Assembly (NCBI GenBank): GCA_002682825.1
Contig: NOKP01000013.1
Coordinates: 895,351 to 959,350 of the forward strand
Origin: Neonectria sp. B-13
Taxonomy: Eukaryota > Ascomycota > Sordariomycetes > Hypocreales > Nectriaceae
Direction: 5' to 3'
DNA: 64,000 nt
Part shown: positions 35,764 to 48,300 of the stretch, in pieces
Layout: every line of letters starts with the position of its first letter
Position numbering within the stretch: position 1 is the stretch's first letter
The notes under the pieces: model-generated
Told to the model about the DNA's origin: nothing
Database searches by the model: none
The model's input: the letters and a program-made list of their open reading frames with translations, nothing else
Program-made: the position numbers and the translations under genes

Positions 35764-38700
35764 TCTGGACCCATTCGCCCTAGTCCTCAGTCTCGTACTC
35801 CTGGTAGTGGTATTTGTCTTGTTGCTGCCAGTATAAAAAACAATGCGTTGCCGACTAAGACAGACCTGAATCCGAAGCTGGCCCCAAGCCGGCCTTACTC
35901 CAGGTCAGGTCGATAAGCCTTTTTGGCACCCAGCCCGCCCCGGCCGCCCTGGCCGCTGGGAGAGGCCGCCGCCGTTCCCCTTCCCTTGTCAGCTCCATGA
36001 ATGCCATCTAAGCCCCCAAGCCTCAGGCCCCAGGCTCAAAGCGAGCTGGCGCAGGTCCCATCCCAGGGACCCCGTCGGTCTGAGACTCCTTCCAGTGTCC
36101 TCTGCAGCCCGTCCGCCCAGCCCACGCCTTGTGAGCGGAAGGGATTTGCGCGTGCTGGGATGGTTACCGCCAGTGCGCCGTGGGCGACGGACGGGCCAGT
36201 CAGCGCCCGGTGTAGCTGAACCCGGCAGTCTGGTCCCGGCGGCTTTGGCGACGCTAAAACAAACCGGTGGCTCCACTAGTCCGGGCGGTAGAAGTGGGTC
36301 TCATCGCCAACGCTCTCCGTCTCCATTGTTCAGTCCTGGTCCGTACTCAGGAGGCAGGCAAGCATGGTCTCCTCTGCCTGCTTCTCATCAGTGTCTTGCT
36401 CAGGTGGCATCCAATCCCGCCGTCAATCCCAATGCCACGAGAGCCTCGTTTGCTTATTTACGTAAAGCTGTCAGCGCGGGTGGCCTGGTGACGATAAGCC
36501 AAGAGAGATTGCTTCTGTCGCCGTCGCCGGCAGTGGGACGTGCACATTGCACATTGCTCAATGTGAGACTTGCAGCTGGTGCCGCGTGCTTGTTGGCTTG
36601 AATGCCCATTTTCTCCCGGATGAGACAAGAGCGCGTCGACTCGAGCAGGAGTCAGGACATCGGGAGCAGACCCTGGCAGGCCGTCTCCCCCCCAGATGTC
36701 TCCATTGTGGCTTATTGTGATCGATCGGCCCATCTCACAAGACGACACAATTTGTGGACCAACGCCTTCCAATAACGAGTAGAAACAACACACACGTAAT
36801 CCAAACCTGGACGGAATCTCAATGTGCACTTCTACAATCAGCTGCCGAGGGCAATTCTAACTTTCCTCTTCGTTCTTGTCATCTGACGGCAAAGCCTCCC
36901 CAGGCCGCGGCCCCATCATCCCTCGTAGTTCCCACGCCCGTGAACACCACGCCGCCAGGGATTCTCGTCCCAGCGGCCAATTTAGCGTGGTGACAGCCTG
37001 ATGCCCTGCTGCGTCGTCTCAGGATATCACAGCGCTAGACAGATTGTCGGAACCGCTCCAGCGATCCCCATCCCAGGCCACTGGTGCGGGGGTGAGCTTC
37101 CTCGCCAGCCCGTTGGCCAGCCGGGCCACTGGCCGCTCGTGGCGGTTCCCATGGGTTCGTCGTAGCCGAACCCTTCTCTCTTGTGGAAGCGGGTTTGACT
37201 TTTTCTCGATTCTTCCTTGCCCAGGTAGATGGAGCATGGGTTCCGTGAAATTCATATCCACGGGGTCCCGTGGGTTTGGACTTTTGGGTCACTCCCTCCG
37301 GACTGGACCCCGAGGCCCCACGTGTGAATGTTCCTCCAATCCTCCCGATGCCGGTTGCTCTCCACCAGAGACGGACCAACATTGCGTTGCAACACGCCCT
37401 GGCAAGTACAGCCGGCGACGCACCGGTGAGTACTGAGCCCCCATCAACAATATCAACACTAAGAGACATTGCGGTGGACCGTGGACCGCCTCGACGACGC
37501 GTTATCATTGAAGGGTGCAGCTTGGCCAGCCCAAAAGCCAAAGGGCTGACTGAACTCAAGGTGCATTGCATAGGCGCCGGCGCCAAAGAAAAACCTAACC
37601 AACCCTTGCCGTTTGGCGCGCCATTCTCGCATGCCGACTGCGCCGTGCATTAGATGAGTCGCGCCCTTCAGTGGTCCATTTGGTTTCGACGTTGGGTCCG
37701 GCGAGCGACATGGCGTTGGATCGGCCAAAATGCAACGCGCTGCGAGCTGCGTGCGCGGGTAATGCCCGCATGGAGTAAGTCGTCTGTCCATCTCGCGGCA
37801 AATCCTGCCTGCCTTGCCTTGGGCCTTCGAAATGGGCCGTTTATCCCGCCTATCCCGCCTGTCTCGTTTGTTCTCCCCGCGTCGTCGTAGGATGAGCAAT
37901 TGCTGCCGCGCCGGGGTCCCATTGTGCAACCACTGCAATTGACCCCAATATGTCGACGCTGCTATCGCTCCTCTCGTCCCAACAAGAAATGACGCAGCTG
38001 CGTAAGCAACCACCCGCATTGACAAAAACTCAAGGGGCACAATCTGGCTGTCGGGCATCCCAGAGCCGGTGGGTGCACTGGGTCGAAGAGTGGTTGGTGC
38101 TCCCAGAGGCTGGTTGCGGGCCTCAAGAGGTGGCCATGCGGCCTATTGGCCGCGACTCAGTTGAGCCTCAATTCTCATCAAGTTTTTGTCATGGCGAGGG
38201 CTGAGATTCCGACGAGTGGATGCCGCCTCTGGCTGACCGCTTCAGAGGATCGAGACCGGAGACTGAGAAGAGTGCCCGCCTCCCCTGCCCGCCAGCACCC
38301 ATGTTCCGTCTCCTTGCGAGACTCATCGCCGGATGGCACGCAAAAGTCCGCCAACCCGTACGTGGATCTCCTGCAAGAGCGTTGCTTTGGAAATGCAAAG
38401 CGGCGGGAATGAGGTGATTTGGATACCTGGCAAGAGCAATGTCGGTTCCGGCAGCTTGGTTCGCGATATGGCCACAACCTTGCACGACCTTTTGTTGTTG
38501 GTCCGCTGACGCGGTTGACCACTAGACCATGCCCAAGTCGAACGATAAATGCCAGTTTGACGCCTCTCGCTCCGGTTTCCCGAAAGAGAACACCTAGTCT
38601 GAGCCAGATCAACACGGCACCGCACCACAATAAGGTAGCAAACTTTGCCAGGGATCCCAAGGTCAGGTGAGGTCGAGGACATGCGAGGCTGTTTGTACGG

Positions 38701-39244
38701 ATACCCCAGTGTCTTTGGCACCAGTGCAAAGGTCTGTTGGGTTGATTCTACTTCGTTCTACTTCGTATTTTGTCTAAATACGTCCAGCGCGTACTCATTT
38801 CCGTTCCGCTGCCTCGGGTTTGCCTTGGCCAACGCCCAACAACCAACGCCCAACATCCACCGCTCTTTCTTCCTGGACTAAAAGCGAGGCTGGTGTTCTG
38901 TTTGCAAAAGACCATGTCCATGCAAAGAATTTATCGGTGACCTCTAGCATCGGTTGACATGACGGCCGACATGCGGCCATAAGGGACGAACAGAGGATTA
39001 GTCTTGGCTTAACATCGCCATCGATTCGGTTCATCCATCGAAGCGGACTCGTAGCGGTATTAGTTGCACCTTTCAGGCCGTAGACATGTCTTCACGGATT
39101 GGCAGCCGAGATGAGCGCTCGCGTGCTCTATAGCAAGACTTTATTCAATTTGAATTCCTCCATACGCCAACCCACGAGACACTCGTTTGATTCCCAAAAC
39201 GCCTGACCATGCATGATCCGTTGTTGCTCCCTCTCACGGGTGCT

Positions 39245-39655
39245 TTACTCGGTCTCGTTCAATCGCTGTTTCTTCTCGTTTCGGCCGTCAGGCGTGTACC
39301 TGTGCACAAGTTAGCAGCGGTTCTCCTGGAAGTGATGCTCGCGTGGTGTCATCGTACTTGAGAAGCTTCTCGATCAGGTCGACGTGGGTCATGATCATGC
39401 GGCGGCAGCAGTAGCGCTTGAGGCCAAGCTCGTCCATGGCATCACTAGGTATCCGGGTTAGTCACTTGGTTGCATGACCACACACGATGCTGTCCTACCC
39501 ATCGGTCTTTCGGGGATCCGCGATCAACTGGAGATAGCGCTCCCAAAGGTCGCCGGTGACCTGGAGGTTGGTTAGTCAGACTGTCGCTTGGCTGGCGCAT
39601 CCAGGGAGGGGCGCCATACCTTTCCGCAGGAGAAGCAACGAATGGGAATAATCAT
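39245..39655 (-). CDS. RPB10: Rpb10, shared zinc-binding subunit of RNA polymerases I, II and III
   Basis: Rpb10 (ABC10-beta, RPABC5) is a small zinc-binding subunit that helps hold the two largest polymerase subunits together. Four exons, 39620-39655, 39499-39560, 39358-39444 and 39245-39299, give 79 aa. The spliced protein starts [12 protein letters not shown], the invariant first zinc half-site, and has the second half-site [12 protein letters not shown] followed by [12 protein letters not shown], which is nearly identical to other eukaryotes. The C-terminal tail ([16 protein letters not shown]) is about ten residues longer than in yeast. It is transcribed away from UTP17, with 321 bp between the two start codons. 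Three introns in a gene this short make it easy to miss. Confidence 0.95.
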
Positions 39656-39976
39656 TTTGACGGTGGAGGGAAATCACGCGCGACTGCTGGTATTCACAAC
39701 GCGGTTTGCGACAAAGAGTAACTGGTTGTCTCAAAGAGAGCTCGGTGATGGCGGGCGTCCTTGGTGTTGAAAATAAATTCTCCCGGCCGAGGTTTCCCCG
39801 ACAGGAGCTTATCTTATCGGGAGCAAAAAAGTTCACCAAGCGGGACCAAAATTTCTGCGATCCAAGCAGTGGCAGTCCTCATCATTCTCGATCGACGATC
39901 CGGTAACACGATTTGGCCGTTGCGCCCCCCTCCAACTCTCGAGCCTTTATCGACTATCCTCAGAGAAACTTCGAAA
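39656..39976. promoter_or_regulatory. Shared divergent promoter region of RPB10 and UTP17
   Basis: The two start codons are 321 bp apart and point outward, so this DNA should hold both promoters and leaders. An AAAATTTC element (39848-39855) followed at once by TGCGATC recalls the paired RRPE and PAC elements of yeast ribosome-biogenesis genes, but the match to PAC is poor. Co-regulation is inferred. Confidence 0.5.
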
Positions 39977-42900
39977 ATGGCCGGAAACAAGAGCAACCGG
40001 GCGAAAGAGGACCAGACGAAGAAGCGCAAGAGGGACCTGGCCGAGGCAGATTCGAGGTCGAAGCGGCAACGAGCTGAACGCAAGGAGAACAAGGCCAATG
40101 GACGCAAATCACTCGCTGATATTCTGAACTCAAACTCCGAGCTGAATGGACAGTCTTCCGCTCTCGAGACCACTGGGGATCGCGAGTTGGAGGTTGTTCC
40201 ACAGTTCGACAATGCAGAAGCAGGATGGCGAGTCTCGAAACCCATGGGTGGTAGAATGCTCGACATTGATCCTATTCTCACCAACGATGACCAGTAAGTT
40301 CTTTCAGAAGAAAGAATCCATGATGGCACGTCTGACCTGTGTCAGATATCTCATCCTGGCCTACAACACCTCGATCCAAGTCTACTCGGCCGTGGATTCT
40401 TTGTTAGTGCGCCGAATCCCAATAACCGTTGTCGACGCTTCTGCACAGAAGGCGACCGCGGCGGCAACCATTGTCTCTACGCGACTTTCACAGCAGAATC
40501 CCGATTTTGTTTGGGTGGCCTGCTCGGACGGCCGTGTGTTCCATGTCGACTGGACAAGTTCCAAGACTCCCGAGTCCTTCCAAACACGATCCGGAACTGC
40601 CAGGGCACTGGCCGTGTTGACGACCAAGATCTCCAAAAAGACGGAAGAAGTCCTCTTGATCGCCGAATCAGACAAGTCTAGCCGAATCGAGGTGGTCGCC
40701 TACGAAGGAAAGGTGCAGTCAGCTCCCGAGTCCAAGGTCATCATGGCCATGACGAAGTCGGGCAACGGTCTGCAGTTGCTGGAATTGGACGAAGATAGCC
40801 AAATCCTTGTTGGAGCAGTCAACGACCGCCTCTTCATGGGCATTCCGTCGCAGAAACAACCCGATACCTTGGCAGGGCTCGAGTACGAATTCTATTCTTT
40901 CGACGTCCCAGATCTCATCACAGCACTTGATCTTCGAGTGTACGCGAAACCGGCGACGGGTAGCAAGAAATCGCGATCAGAGCCTACGAAGGTCGTTGAC
41001 ATTATCATCGGCGGTGCTCGTGGTTCTATCTACCTTTATCACGACGTCCTCGCCCGAAGCCAGGCTCTCGGAAAGTCGGGTTCTGATAAGGAGATGATTC
41101 AGGCCCAGAAGTATCACTGGCACAGAAAGGCTGTGCATGCTCTGAAGTGGTCTCGTGATGGTATGTGCTGATTCGTCCTGCCCAACTCCTTATGCCTCAA
41201 GCTGATACTGACCATGAGTAGGCCACTACATGATTTCTGGAGGCTCTGAGAACTCTCTTGTGCTCTGGCAGATGGATACTTCAAGGAAAGACTTTCTGCC
41301 CCATCTCTCTGGCAGCGTGGAGAACATCGTTGTTTCTGCCGACGGATCTTCATATGTAATTCATTTGGATGACAACTCGACAATGATTCTGTCAACCGCT
41401 GAGATGAAGCCCACCGCATACATCGCCGGCATCCAATCTGCCGCGGTGAACGTTTCGACCCCCAAGGATCTTCTCGTTCAGCGTACATGGACGGCACCTG
41501 CGTCCGTGCGACGTCCTGTCCCAGCTGCCATCAGGCCGACGGATCACTCAAGACTGCACGTCTGTGTGGGCAACGGCAGCCAGGCTAGTTCGTCAGGGGA
41601 CTTCTCGGCCCCCCTGTTGCAGACATTCGACCTCGAAACCTTCCGAAGTGTGTCGAGGCAGGCTCTGGCTCGCACGCAACCGACGGATGTCAACATCACC
41701 AACAAGGGTAACCCAATTGATGAGCCGCTTATCACACACATGGCGTTTTCAGCCGATGGAGAGTGGCTCGCCAGTGTGGATACTTGGGAGCCATCCCCTC
41801 GAGATGTGGACAATGTCCTCAACGACTTGAAGACTCAATTCATCCAGGAACGACGTGAGGTGTACCTGAAGTTCTGGGAGGCTCGACAGGGCGATGATCA
41901 GATTGCCCTTGTTTCCAGGATCAATGCCCCTCATGCTACCACCCGCAACGAGGCCGTGCTTGATCTCGCTTCAAATCCTGTCTCGACATGTTTCGCAACA
42001 ATTGGCTCTGATGGCTTAGTTCGTTTATGGCGACCCAAGACTCGGTCTCAAAACGGCGTTGCCGTTAAGGGAACTAATGGACGAGAGGTGTTTTCCTGGA
42101 GCTGCTCACAAGTCATTGCCGTAGGTGATGGTCTCCCTCAGGAAGGCACCGTGGATCTTCCCGAGCCCACTGCCAAGAACGAGCCTCAGGGAAGCCTTGC
42201 CTTTTCTGAAGACGGCTCTACTATCTTTGTTGCTTTTGGAACCGTCGGCACTGGGGCTGTCTACGTTATCGACGCCGCATCTGGTGAGATCGTGAAGACA
42301 CTAGAAGGGCAGTGGAAGGGCAAGCTACGCTCCATCCGCGCCCTGTCGCCCTTCATCATTGTCTTGTCAGACGAATTGCGCGTCTACGATGTCGTGAGCG
42401 ATGAGCTGCGATATGGCGTTGTCATTCCCAAAGCCGCAGGGGCCAACGACCTGCTGCAGCTGGCTGTGGACCACACCTCTGGACACTTCGCGGTGGCGCT
42501 GCCGTCCAGTGAAGGTACTACTCTGGGAGTCTTTGAACCGGAGGAATCCGAGCCCCTACTGGTGCGCAACACCCCTCAAAAGATTATCAGCCTGGTTTCT
42601 GCGCCGGACACGAGCGGCTTCATTGCCCTGGACGATGCAGCTCAGATTTGGGTTGTTGCTGAAGGTTCCGACGCGTCCTCGCTTGCGACGGTCCAGCCGC
42701 TCGAGGATCTACGACTCGAAGATGCAGATGGCAATGATGACGATGAGAAGGTTGCCCTCATCGACGAGACCGAGGACGACGATGAGGATATGGCGAGCGA
42801 TGCGGAAGATGAGGCAGATGCAGAGGATGTTGAGATGGAGGATGATGATGTTCACCCCAGTGTGGTGCACCAACAGCAACTTGCTGATATCTTTGACGCC

Positions 42901-42990
42901 GCTCCTGCGTTTGCAGCGCCGCCGATTGAGGACATGTTTTACAAGGTTACGGGCCTTCTCGCGACGAAGCCTCTGTTGGCATCCTCGTGA
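39977..42990 (+). CDS. UTP17: Utp17/Nan1, WD40 subunit of the t-UTP complex
   Basis: Utp17 (human WDR75) is part of the t-UTP/UTP-A complex that assembles first on nascent pre-rRNA in the nucleolus and links rDNA transcription with early processing. Exons are 39977-40293, 40346-41160 and 41222-42990, giving 966 aa. A Lys-rich N-terminus (KKRKRDLAEADSRSKRQ) leads into beta-propeller repeats: RYLILAYNTSIQVYS, HRKAVHALKWSRDGHYMISG followed by SENSLVLWQMD, and FATIGSDGLVRLWRPKT. The C-terminus is very acidic (DEDMASDAEDEADAEDVEME) and ends in a short helix. Length is close to yeast Utp17 (about 900 aa). The ATG chosen is the first one after the divergent promoter; the intron donors GTAAGT and GTATGT are strong. 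Confidence 0.9.
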
Positions 42991-43403
42991 GACATCTAGA
43001 CGAGAAGACTTAATCGCACAGCCAATGCATTACTTGTGTGGCGTTCTGGGAAGATTGGAAATGCAGACGCATCCCGTCTCTGCACTGAAGGCGCCAGCAA
43101 CCCAAGATGTAACATCATCACCAAAATCGGCTGATGTGGGATTCCGACGTGGAGGTATCGCGAACGCCACCCGGCATCCATCGGTTGTTGGGCGATGCGG
43201 GGGCCTCGGGCATTGCAAGTCGGGCGTGTGGACGCGGGTGGAACCAATTGCGCCATTCCACCATCATGAGGTGATAGACTATCTTTTGACTGCCTTACCT
43301 TACATATATTTTACGCAAAAGAGAAGAGATACCAGGTTACAAATCAACGAGATATCCCTTTCCTGTCATCGTGTGCTTCGCCATTGTCGCTTCTCGTGTG
43401 CCA
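42991..43403. other. Short intergenic region between UTP17 and the oxygenase gene
   Basis: This holds the end of UTP17 and the promoter of the next gene. A frame that runs through it from inside UTP17 is not coding. Confidence 0.5.
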
Positions 43404-44653
43404 ATGTCGTTTACGTCAATCCCGGTTCTGGACCTGGCTGCGGCCGGCGACCCGACGACGAAGCCCGAGTTTCTCAGAGAGCTCCGCCATGCGTTGTTGG
43501 AGGTTGGCTTCCTGTATCTGAAGAACGTGGGCATCTCGGATGAGCTGTTCCAGCGAGTCATTACGCTGGGCAAGGGATTCTTTGACATCCCCGAGGAGGA
43601 GAAGTAAGCCGCTCCTCTCCTGCTTCGGCAGATGAGACAGCTGTCAGTACTTGGTTTGCTAACTCGTCGGCTAGACTCAAGATTGAAATGAAGAATGCCC
43701 AGTCGTTTCTGGGCTACTCGCGGCTGTCGGCAGAGGTCACGGCGGGCGAGATCGACCACCGCGAGCAGATCGACCTCTCCACGGAGCATCCCATCCCCAG
43801 GCCAGGATCGCCACTGCACCACCACCTGTTGGCGCCCAACCAGTGGCCGACTGAAGCGGCTCTCCCCGGGTTCCGTGAAACGTACACCGAGTACATGGGC
43901 CGCATGGGCGAGGTCTCCGTCTACTTCACATCGCTCATCGCCGAGGCCATCGAGCTGCCCAAGGACGCCTTCGACAAGTACTTTGACGAAGACCAGCAGC
44001 ACAAGCTCAAGATCGTCAAGTACCCCGACCTCCAGCAGCTCGGGAAGGACGGCGAGAAGCAGGGCCAGGGCGTCGGCCCGCACAAGGACTCCATGCTGAG
44101 CAGCTACCTGCTGCAGGCCACGCAGCACCGCGGCCTACAGGTGCAGAACGTCAAGGGCGAGTGGATCGACTGTCCGCCTATTCCAGGGACTCTCGTCGTA
44201 GCCATCGGGCAGGGCCTCGAGGCGCTGACGCAGGGCGTGTGTGTGTCGACAACGCACCGCGTCCTGTCGCCGCCGGCGGGCACAGGCGCGCGCTTCTCGA
44301 TCCCGTTCTTCCAGGGCGTCAAGGGAGACGCCGAGTTCGAGGACCTGGAGACGGTGGGCGTGGGGAAAGTGCCCGAGGGCGTACAGGAGCAGCGGCGGCG
44401 CGTGGTCGAGACCGCCGGCGGGCGCATCGACGACGTCGAGTTTACGTTCCGACGAGGCGGCGTGGCCAAGACGCTGGGCGAGGCGACGCTGCGCAACCGC
44501 ATCAAGAGCCACCCGGACGTCGGCGAGCGGTGGTACCCAGACATCCTGGCGGCGATCCGCGAGGAGCAGGCCCTGGCGAAGCAGCAGGCGAGTGCGCCGG
44601 CGGGGGGAGCACCGGTTGAGGTGCCCGCCACGGCGGCGGTGAAGGCTCACTGA
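43404..44653 (+). CDS. 2-oxoglutarate/Fe(II)-dependent oxygenase, isopenicillin N synthase-like
   Basis: The protein belongs to the family of non-haem iron oxygenases that couple oxidation of a substrate to decarboxylation of 2-oxoglutarate. Exons are 43404-43603 and 43675-44653, giving 392 aa. The N-terminal DIOX_N part starts SIPVLDLAA and includes ALLEVGFLYLKNVGI. The iron site is complete: H203 and D205 (GPHKDS) and H261 (STTHRVL); R273 and S275 (ARFSIPFF) fit the co-substrate site. The Ala/Pro-rich last 25 residues are probably disordered. The substrate cannot be told from sequence; fungal members act in secondary metabolism, in detoxification or are unassigned. No biosynthetic partner genes lie next to it. 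Confidence 0.88.
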
Positions 44654-44897
44654 TAAAAAGACATGTCTATGGTGGTGTGGAGGTTTAGGACCTGGAGACA
44701 AATCTAAAAAGGACTCGCCGTAAATCAGAAATCAGAGAGCAAAAAAGGACCGTGTAAATCATCCATCGTGAGTCCGTCAATGTCAACCTCGCTGCCACCA
44801 TGCCACGTCCCCAACTGGACGCCTCGCTGAACGCTCCCGCTCTCCCACTACGCCATCATCGCCATCATTTTTGTCGAAGCCTTGCAGATCGAAAGAA

Positions 44898-45315
44898 CTA
44901 CTGCTGGAAGGTAGGGAAGCACTCCTCCAGGGTCTTGCTGTGCTTGTTGTCGGCGTGCTCGGTCAGGCTGCGAAAGAGGAACGGAAGTGTTAGTCCAGCG
45001 ATCAAGATAAGGGAATGATGGAGACGTGGGATGGAGGGGTACGAACGCGGGGGCCTTGGTGGTCTTGAGGAAGGTCGACTTGCAGATCTGGCACTGGATG
45101 TCGCAAGCCTGCTTGTTCTACTCGAGGTTGTCAGCATACAAGACATTTGAGACAGCGGAGAGAGACACGGCGAACGTACCACCTTGAGTTGCGACTTAGC
45201 CGGCTTGCTGTCCTTCTGCGCGCGATCACGCTTCTGCTGAGCCTTGGCACCCTGTATTGACTCTGTAAGTACAACGACAACATTGGAGGACCGTAGCGTC
45301 TCGTACGTTACCCAT
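44898..45315 (-). CDS. Small C2H2 zinc protein, ZNF706/At2g23090-like
   Basis: Four exons (45307-45315, 45180-45251, 45047-45117 and 44898-44967) encode 73 aa. The N-terminus is a basic 4F5-like stretch (GAKAQQKRDRAQKDSKPAK). It is followed by one zinc finger, C-Q-I-C ... H-A-D-N-K-H (CQICKSTFLKTTKAP then ALTEHADNKH), and the tail SKTLEECFPTFQQ. This matches the conserved eukaryotic family of human ZNF706 and plant At2g23090, whose role is poorly known. The first exon is only three codons (M-G-N), a feature I chose because GTACGA after it and AATACAG before GGT restore the family's M-G-N-G-A-K start. An alternative split giving M-E-S-I-Q is possible. Confidence 0.88.
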
Positions 45316-48300
45316 GGTTGCGATTTAGTGAGAGGATGAGGTGTTTGAAGGTATGGTTTTTTTTTGGGTCAGATTTCTGTATGGTGAAGGTTGATCTTGG
45401 GCGATTGGCGGAAGGATTAGACAAAACGGAAAACGGGCGGGCCTCCATTCGCTGGGCCAATTTTTGGTGGGTCCAGGGTCCTTTGATGCGACACAGTGCG
45501 AGGCTATTATATCATGTAACTTTATTTCGGAATCGCCGAAGATTAAAGGCGAATGCAAATGGTTGACCTTCACAACTCCGTTACCGTTTCGTGCCTAACT
45601 AAGTCTACTAGTCTAGGTACGTCAAACTTTAAACTGGACTTGGTAGCGGCTCAGTTGCCGAAGACTCTCAACTATGTATAAACTGAACCTGAATCCGAGT
45701 TCTCCCGTTCACTTAGATGTGGTACTCGGCAGATACTTGGCATCTCACCAAGTAACAGTTTACGTTTCGCCCGGCGTTGCATTTCTTTCCCGTCCTTTGG
45801 TCTATCCCTGAAGATTCACGAATATGCGCAACACGTTCGACGTCGCTGCGGTTGATAAGGAAGACGGAACTCAACTTGCACTCTTCATGTGAAAGATGTC
45901 TCAAAGACATAAGACTAAGTATGGCGAATGACTAATTGTATTTGACTCATAATTAAATCAACAGGAGGCGTGGTGCTTGCTCACCACGCAGCGAGGATGT
46001 TTGGCCCATGCGAGTCCATCCATGATCTCGCTTGCGATCAAGCTTCGCTCTCATCTGCAAGATTGATTCCTCGATTCTCGACCCACGGCTCTGAGCGTCC
46101 TCACGATAGTTCCGAGACCGTTCAATAATGCCTTGTCCACTCACCTCGTTGATCCCAGAAACCATGCCACAGGCATTGCTGCTGTTTATTATTCTCTTGT
46201 CCAACCTCTTTGCCGTCTTCTCCTAGAGTCTTGCCATCAAGCTTAGTACTGTCAGCGGACTTCATCTCGCAGAGACTTCTTGGGAATTCCTACCACGATG
46301 GCTCAACTACGTCCTCTACGTCTTCGCTGAGATTGCCATTATTGCCACAGATATTGCCGAGGTATGCGAGCACCCTGATCTTGGTCGCCTGGTAACAGGA
46401 GCATCAGGATCACGCCGAACATCATTGTTGCCGGTGCTGTCGGACGGCGGGGCTGAATTGCGGCCCTCAACATATCGCAAGATGCACTGAGAATCTTCCT
46501 GTGTCACGGCGCCGCTCATCTATTTCTCTTTTCCGCAACAAGTACATGACTGTCTAGCCTGGCGCGGGTCGTTTCTACGTCGAGGCCGATGGAACGAGCG
46601 TGGCCTCCCTTGGGCAGCGGCGGGACAAGGCGAAGGCGACGGCGCCGTCAAGATGGACAATTCCTGGTACATGGCTGCTTTTACTACTTTGGTGTGGCCC
46701 ATCATTGCGGTCACGAACGTGGCTAATCTGGTGTTGCGAGGGAAGGGTGAATAAGTGAGGGAAGAAGAGGAAATACAAAGTTGACTCGGCGAGGAGCGAT
46801 CCCATGAGATTTTTTGCTCTTTCATCCGCAGAGAGCCTGGAAAGTGATGATCTTAGTAATATACCCCCAACCATGTTACTCTGCCGAACGATTTTGTCGA
46901 CCAAGCACCCGGAAATAAATATCGAGTCGGCTCCCTAAGCCATGCACCGTGAGGCCAGGTGGCAGTAGAAACGAGTAATTGGATGTGTAAGACATTCCGT
47001 AACTACCGAACTGCCAGGTCGACCAGCCAGGTGAGAGACTTCATGTTCAGGTTGCTGGACAGAATGTGGTACTCAGGCATGATCCAGGTTAAAGCGGCAA
47101 CCGCTCCAGCTCACGCACAACAAAGGAAACTTGCAATGGCGAGACTCGTATTTTCCAATTGACTGTTTTGTAGGAGACTGCACGCTGCGCATGATAGTAC
47201 CTCTTCACACATAGATACTAATAGGACAGGTGAATGTACAAGCTGTACAGTGTCCGGAAGATTGGTCGCACTGTTCCCGTTTCTGCATCTTTTGGTACGT
47301 ACCCTTTTCTTTCAGATAATCGTTCGCATGGACGATATTTCTGAAGGAGCAAGGGTGCTGTTACATTGGAGACAAAAAGTACCTTCTTTCCAATCTGAAG
47401 ATACCAAGGAATAGAGAAGTACATAACGGTATCAGTCAATCTGTTTTTTGTTCGGCGAATGAGTATTCGCGGTAATATAATGACATCATGTTACTTTTCG
47501 CTCCCTGTAACTTAGTAGTGTTTATCCTTATGTTTCGCCGATTCAATCGGAATCATCTGGCAGGATCAAGTCGAACGTGAAGGCAACCCTTATGAGAACG
47601 GATTCATATCTTTGCCATGTTCTCATTCTAATGTATTGTCTTGTTTCCACCCCCTCTCTGCGTCGGTTGTTGTTGCGTCCTGCATGCGCTGAAATCCAGC
47701 GCGTAATTCGGACACTAATATCGTCTAACTCACCAGTGTCAGTGTTTGCATCCACAACGGTCCTAGTGTCCCAATGTGAACTGAGCAATCAATGCCTTGA
47801 TTCCTTGTAAAATAGCATTGGCCGATTATCCATTGTCACAGCGTCAAACCCGGGAAATCCGTCCCTGCCTCGCACTCTGAGGACTCCTCCAGTCGCCGTA
47901 AGCAGCTTCGGCATGGTGTCTGGATTGTGCCAGCACCACCAACGCCACCGTCACAGACCTCCCTCCAAAATCAGATATTGTACTGTTATTCTGTCAAAAT
48001 ATTTGCCACCTTTTGCTGAGTAGAGCATGTTGTTTTCGTCCGAAGGATTCGAACTAAAAGATATTCGTGGTCGTTCCGTTCATTGGTGGTGCGCAAAGCC
48101 AAATCACTAACTTGCCTGATCGCGTGCCGCGTGACTGGCATGTCGCGTCGCAAACAAACTACAGCATTGATCATTCCTCTTTCATCTACCACCCACCTCA
48201 ATTCACCATCCTCGCACCTAGCGCAAAACCCTGGAAGTTCTTTCTCAGCCCATACTTGATTTCTTACCCCTGCGCCAGGTCTGTCATCTTATCCTTGCAA

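Larger units (their letters stand above)
31782..39244. other. Gene-free stretch of about 7.5 kb rich in tandem repeats
   Basis: No coding region could be supported. Frames such as 33250-33795, 36095-36601, 37035-37586, 37459-38058 and 38178-38729 overlap others on both strands and lack any recognisable domain; the first is built on a repeat. At least seven separate short tandem arrays lie between 32.4 and 35.8 kb. The first few hundred bases are probably the promoter and leader of the minus-strand gene ending at 31781. Confidence 0.45.

Noticed and set aside
37035..38729. Several overlapping frames of 180-200 codons on the minus strand
   Set aside because: They overlap one another and plus-strand frames in GC-rich DNA and show no family features.
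42401..43543. Plus-strand open frame of 380 codons spanning the end of UTP17
   Set aside because: It overlaps UTP17 in another frame and the start of the oxygenase; the sequence is Arg/Ser-rich frame-shift translation of an acidic tail.
48040..48065. tRNA B-box-like sequence on the minus strand (AGTTCGAATCC)
   Set aside because: The flanking bases do not form a T-arm or acceptor stem, and no A box or anticodon arm was found at the right distance.
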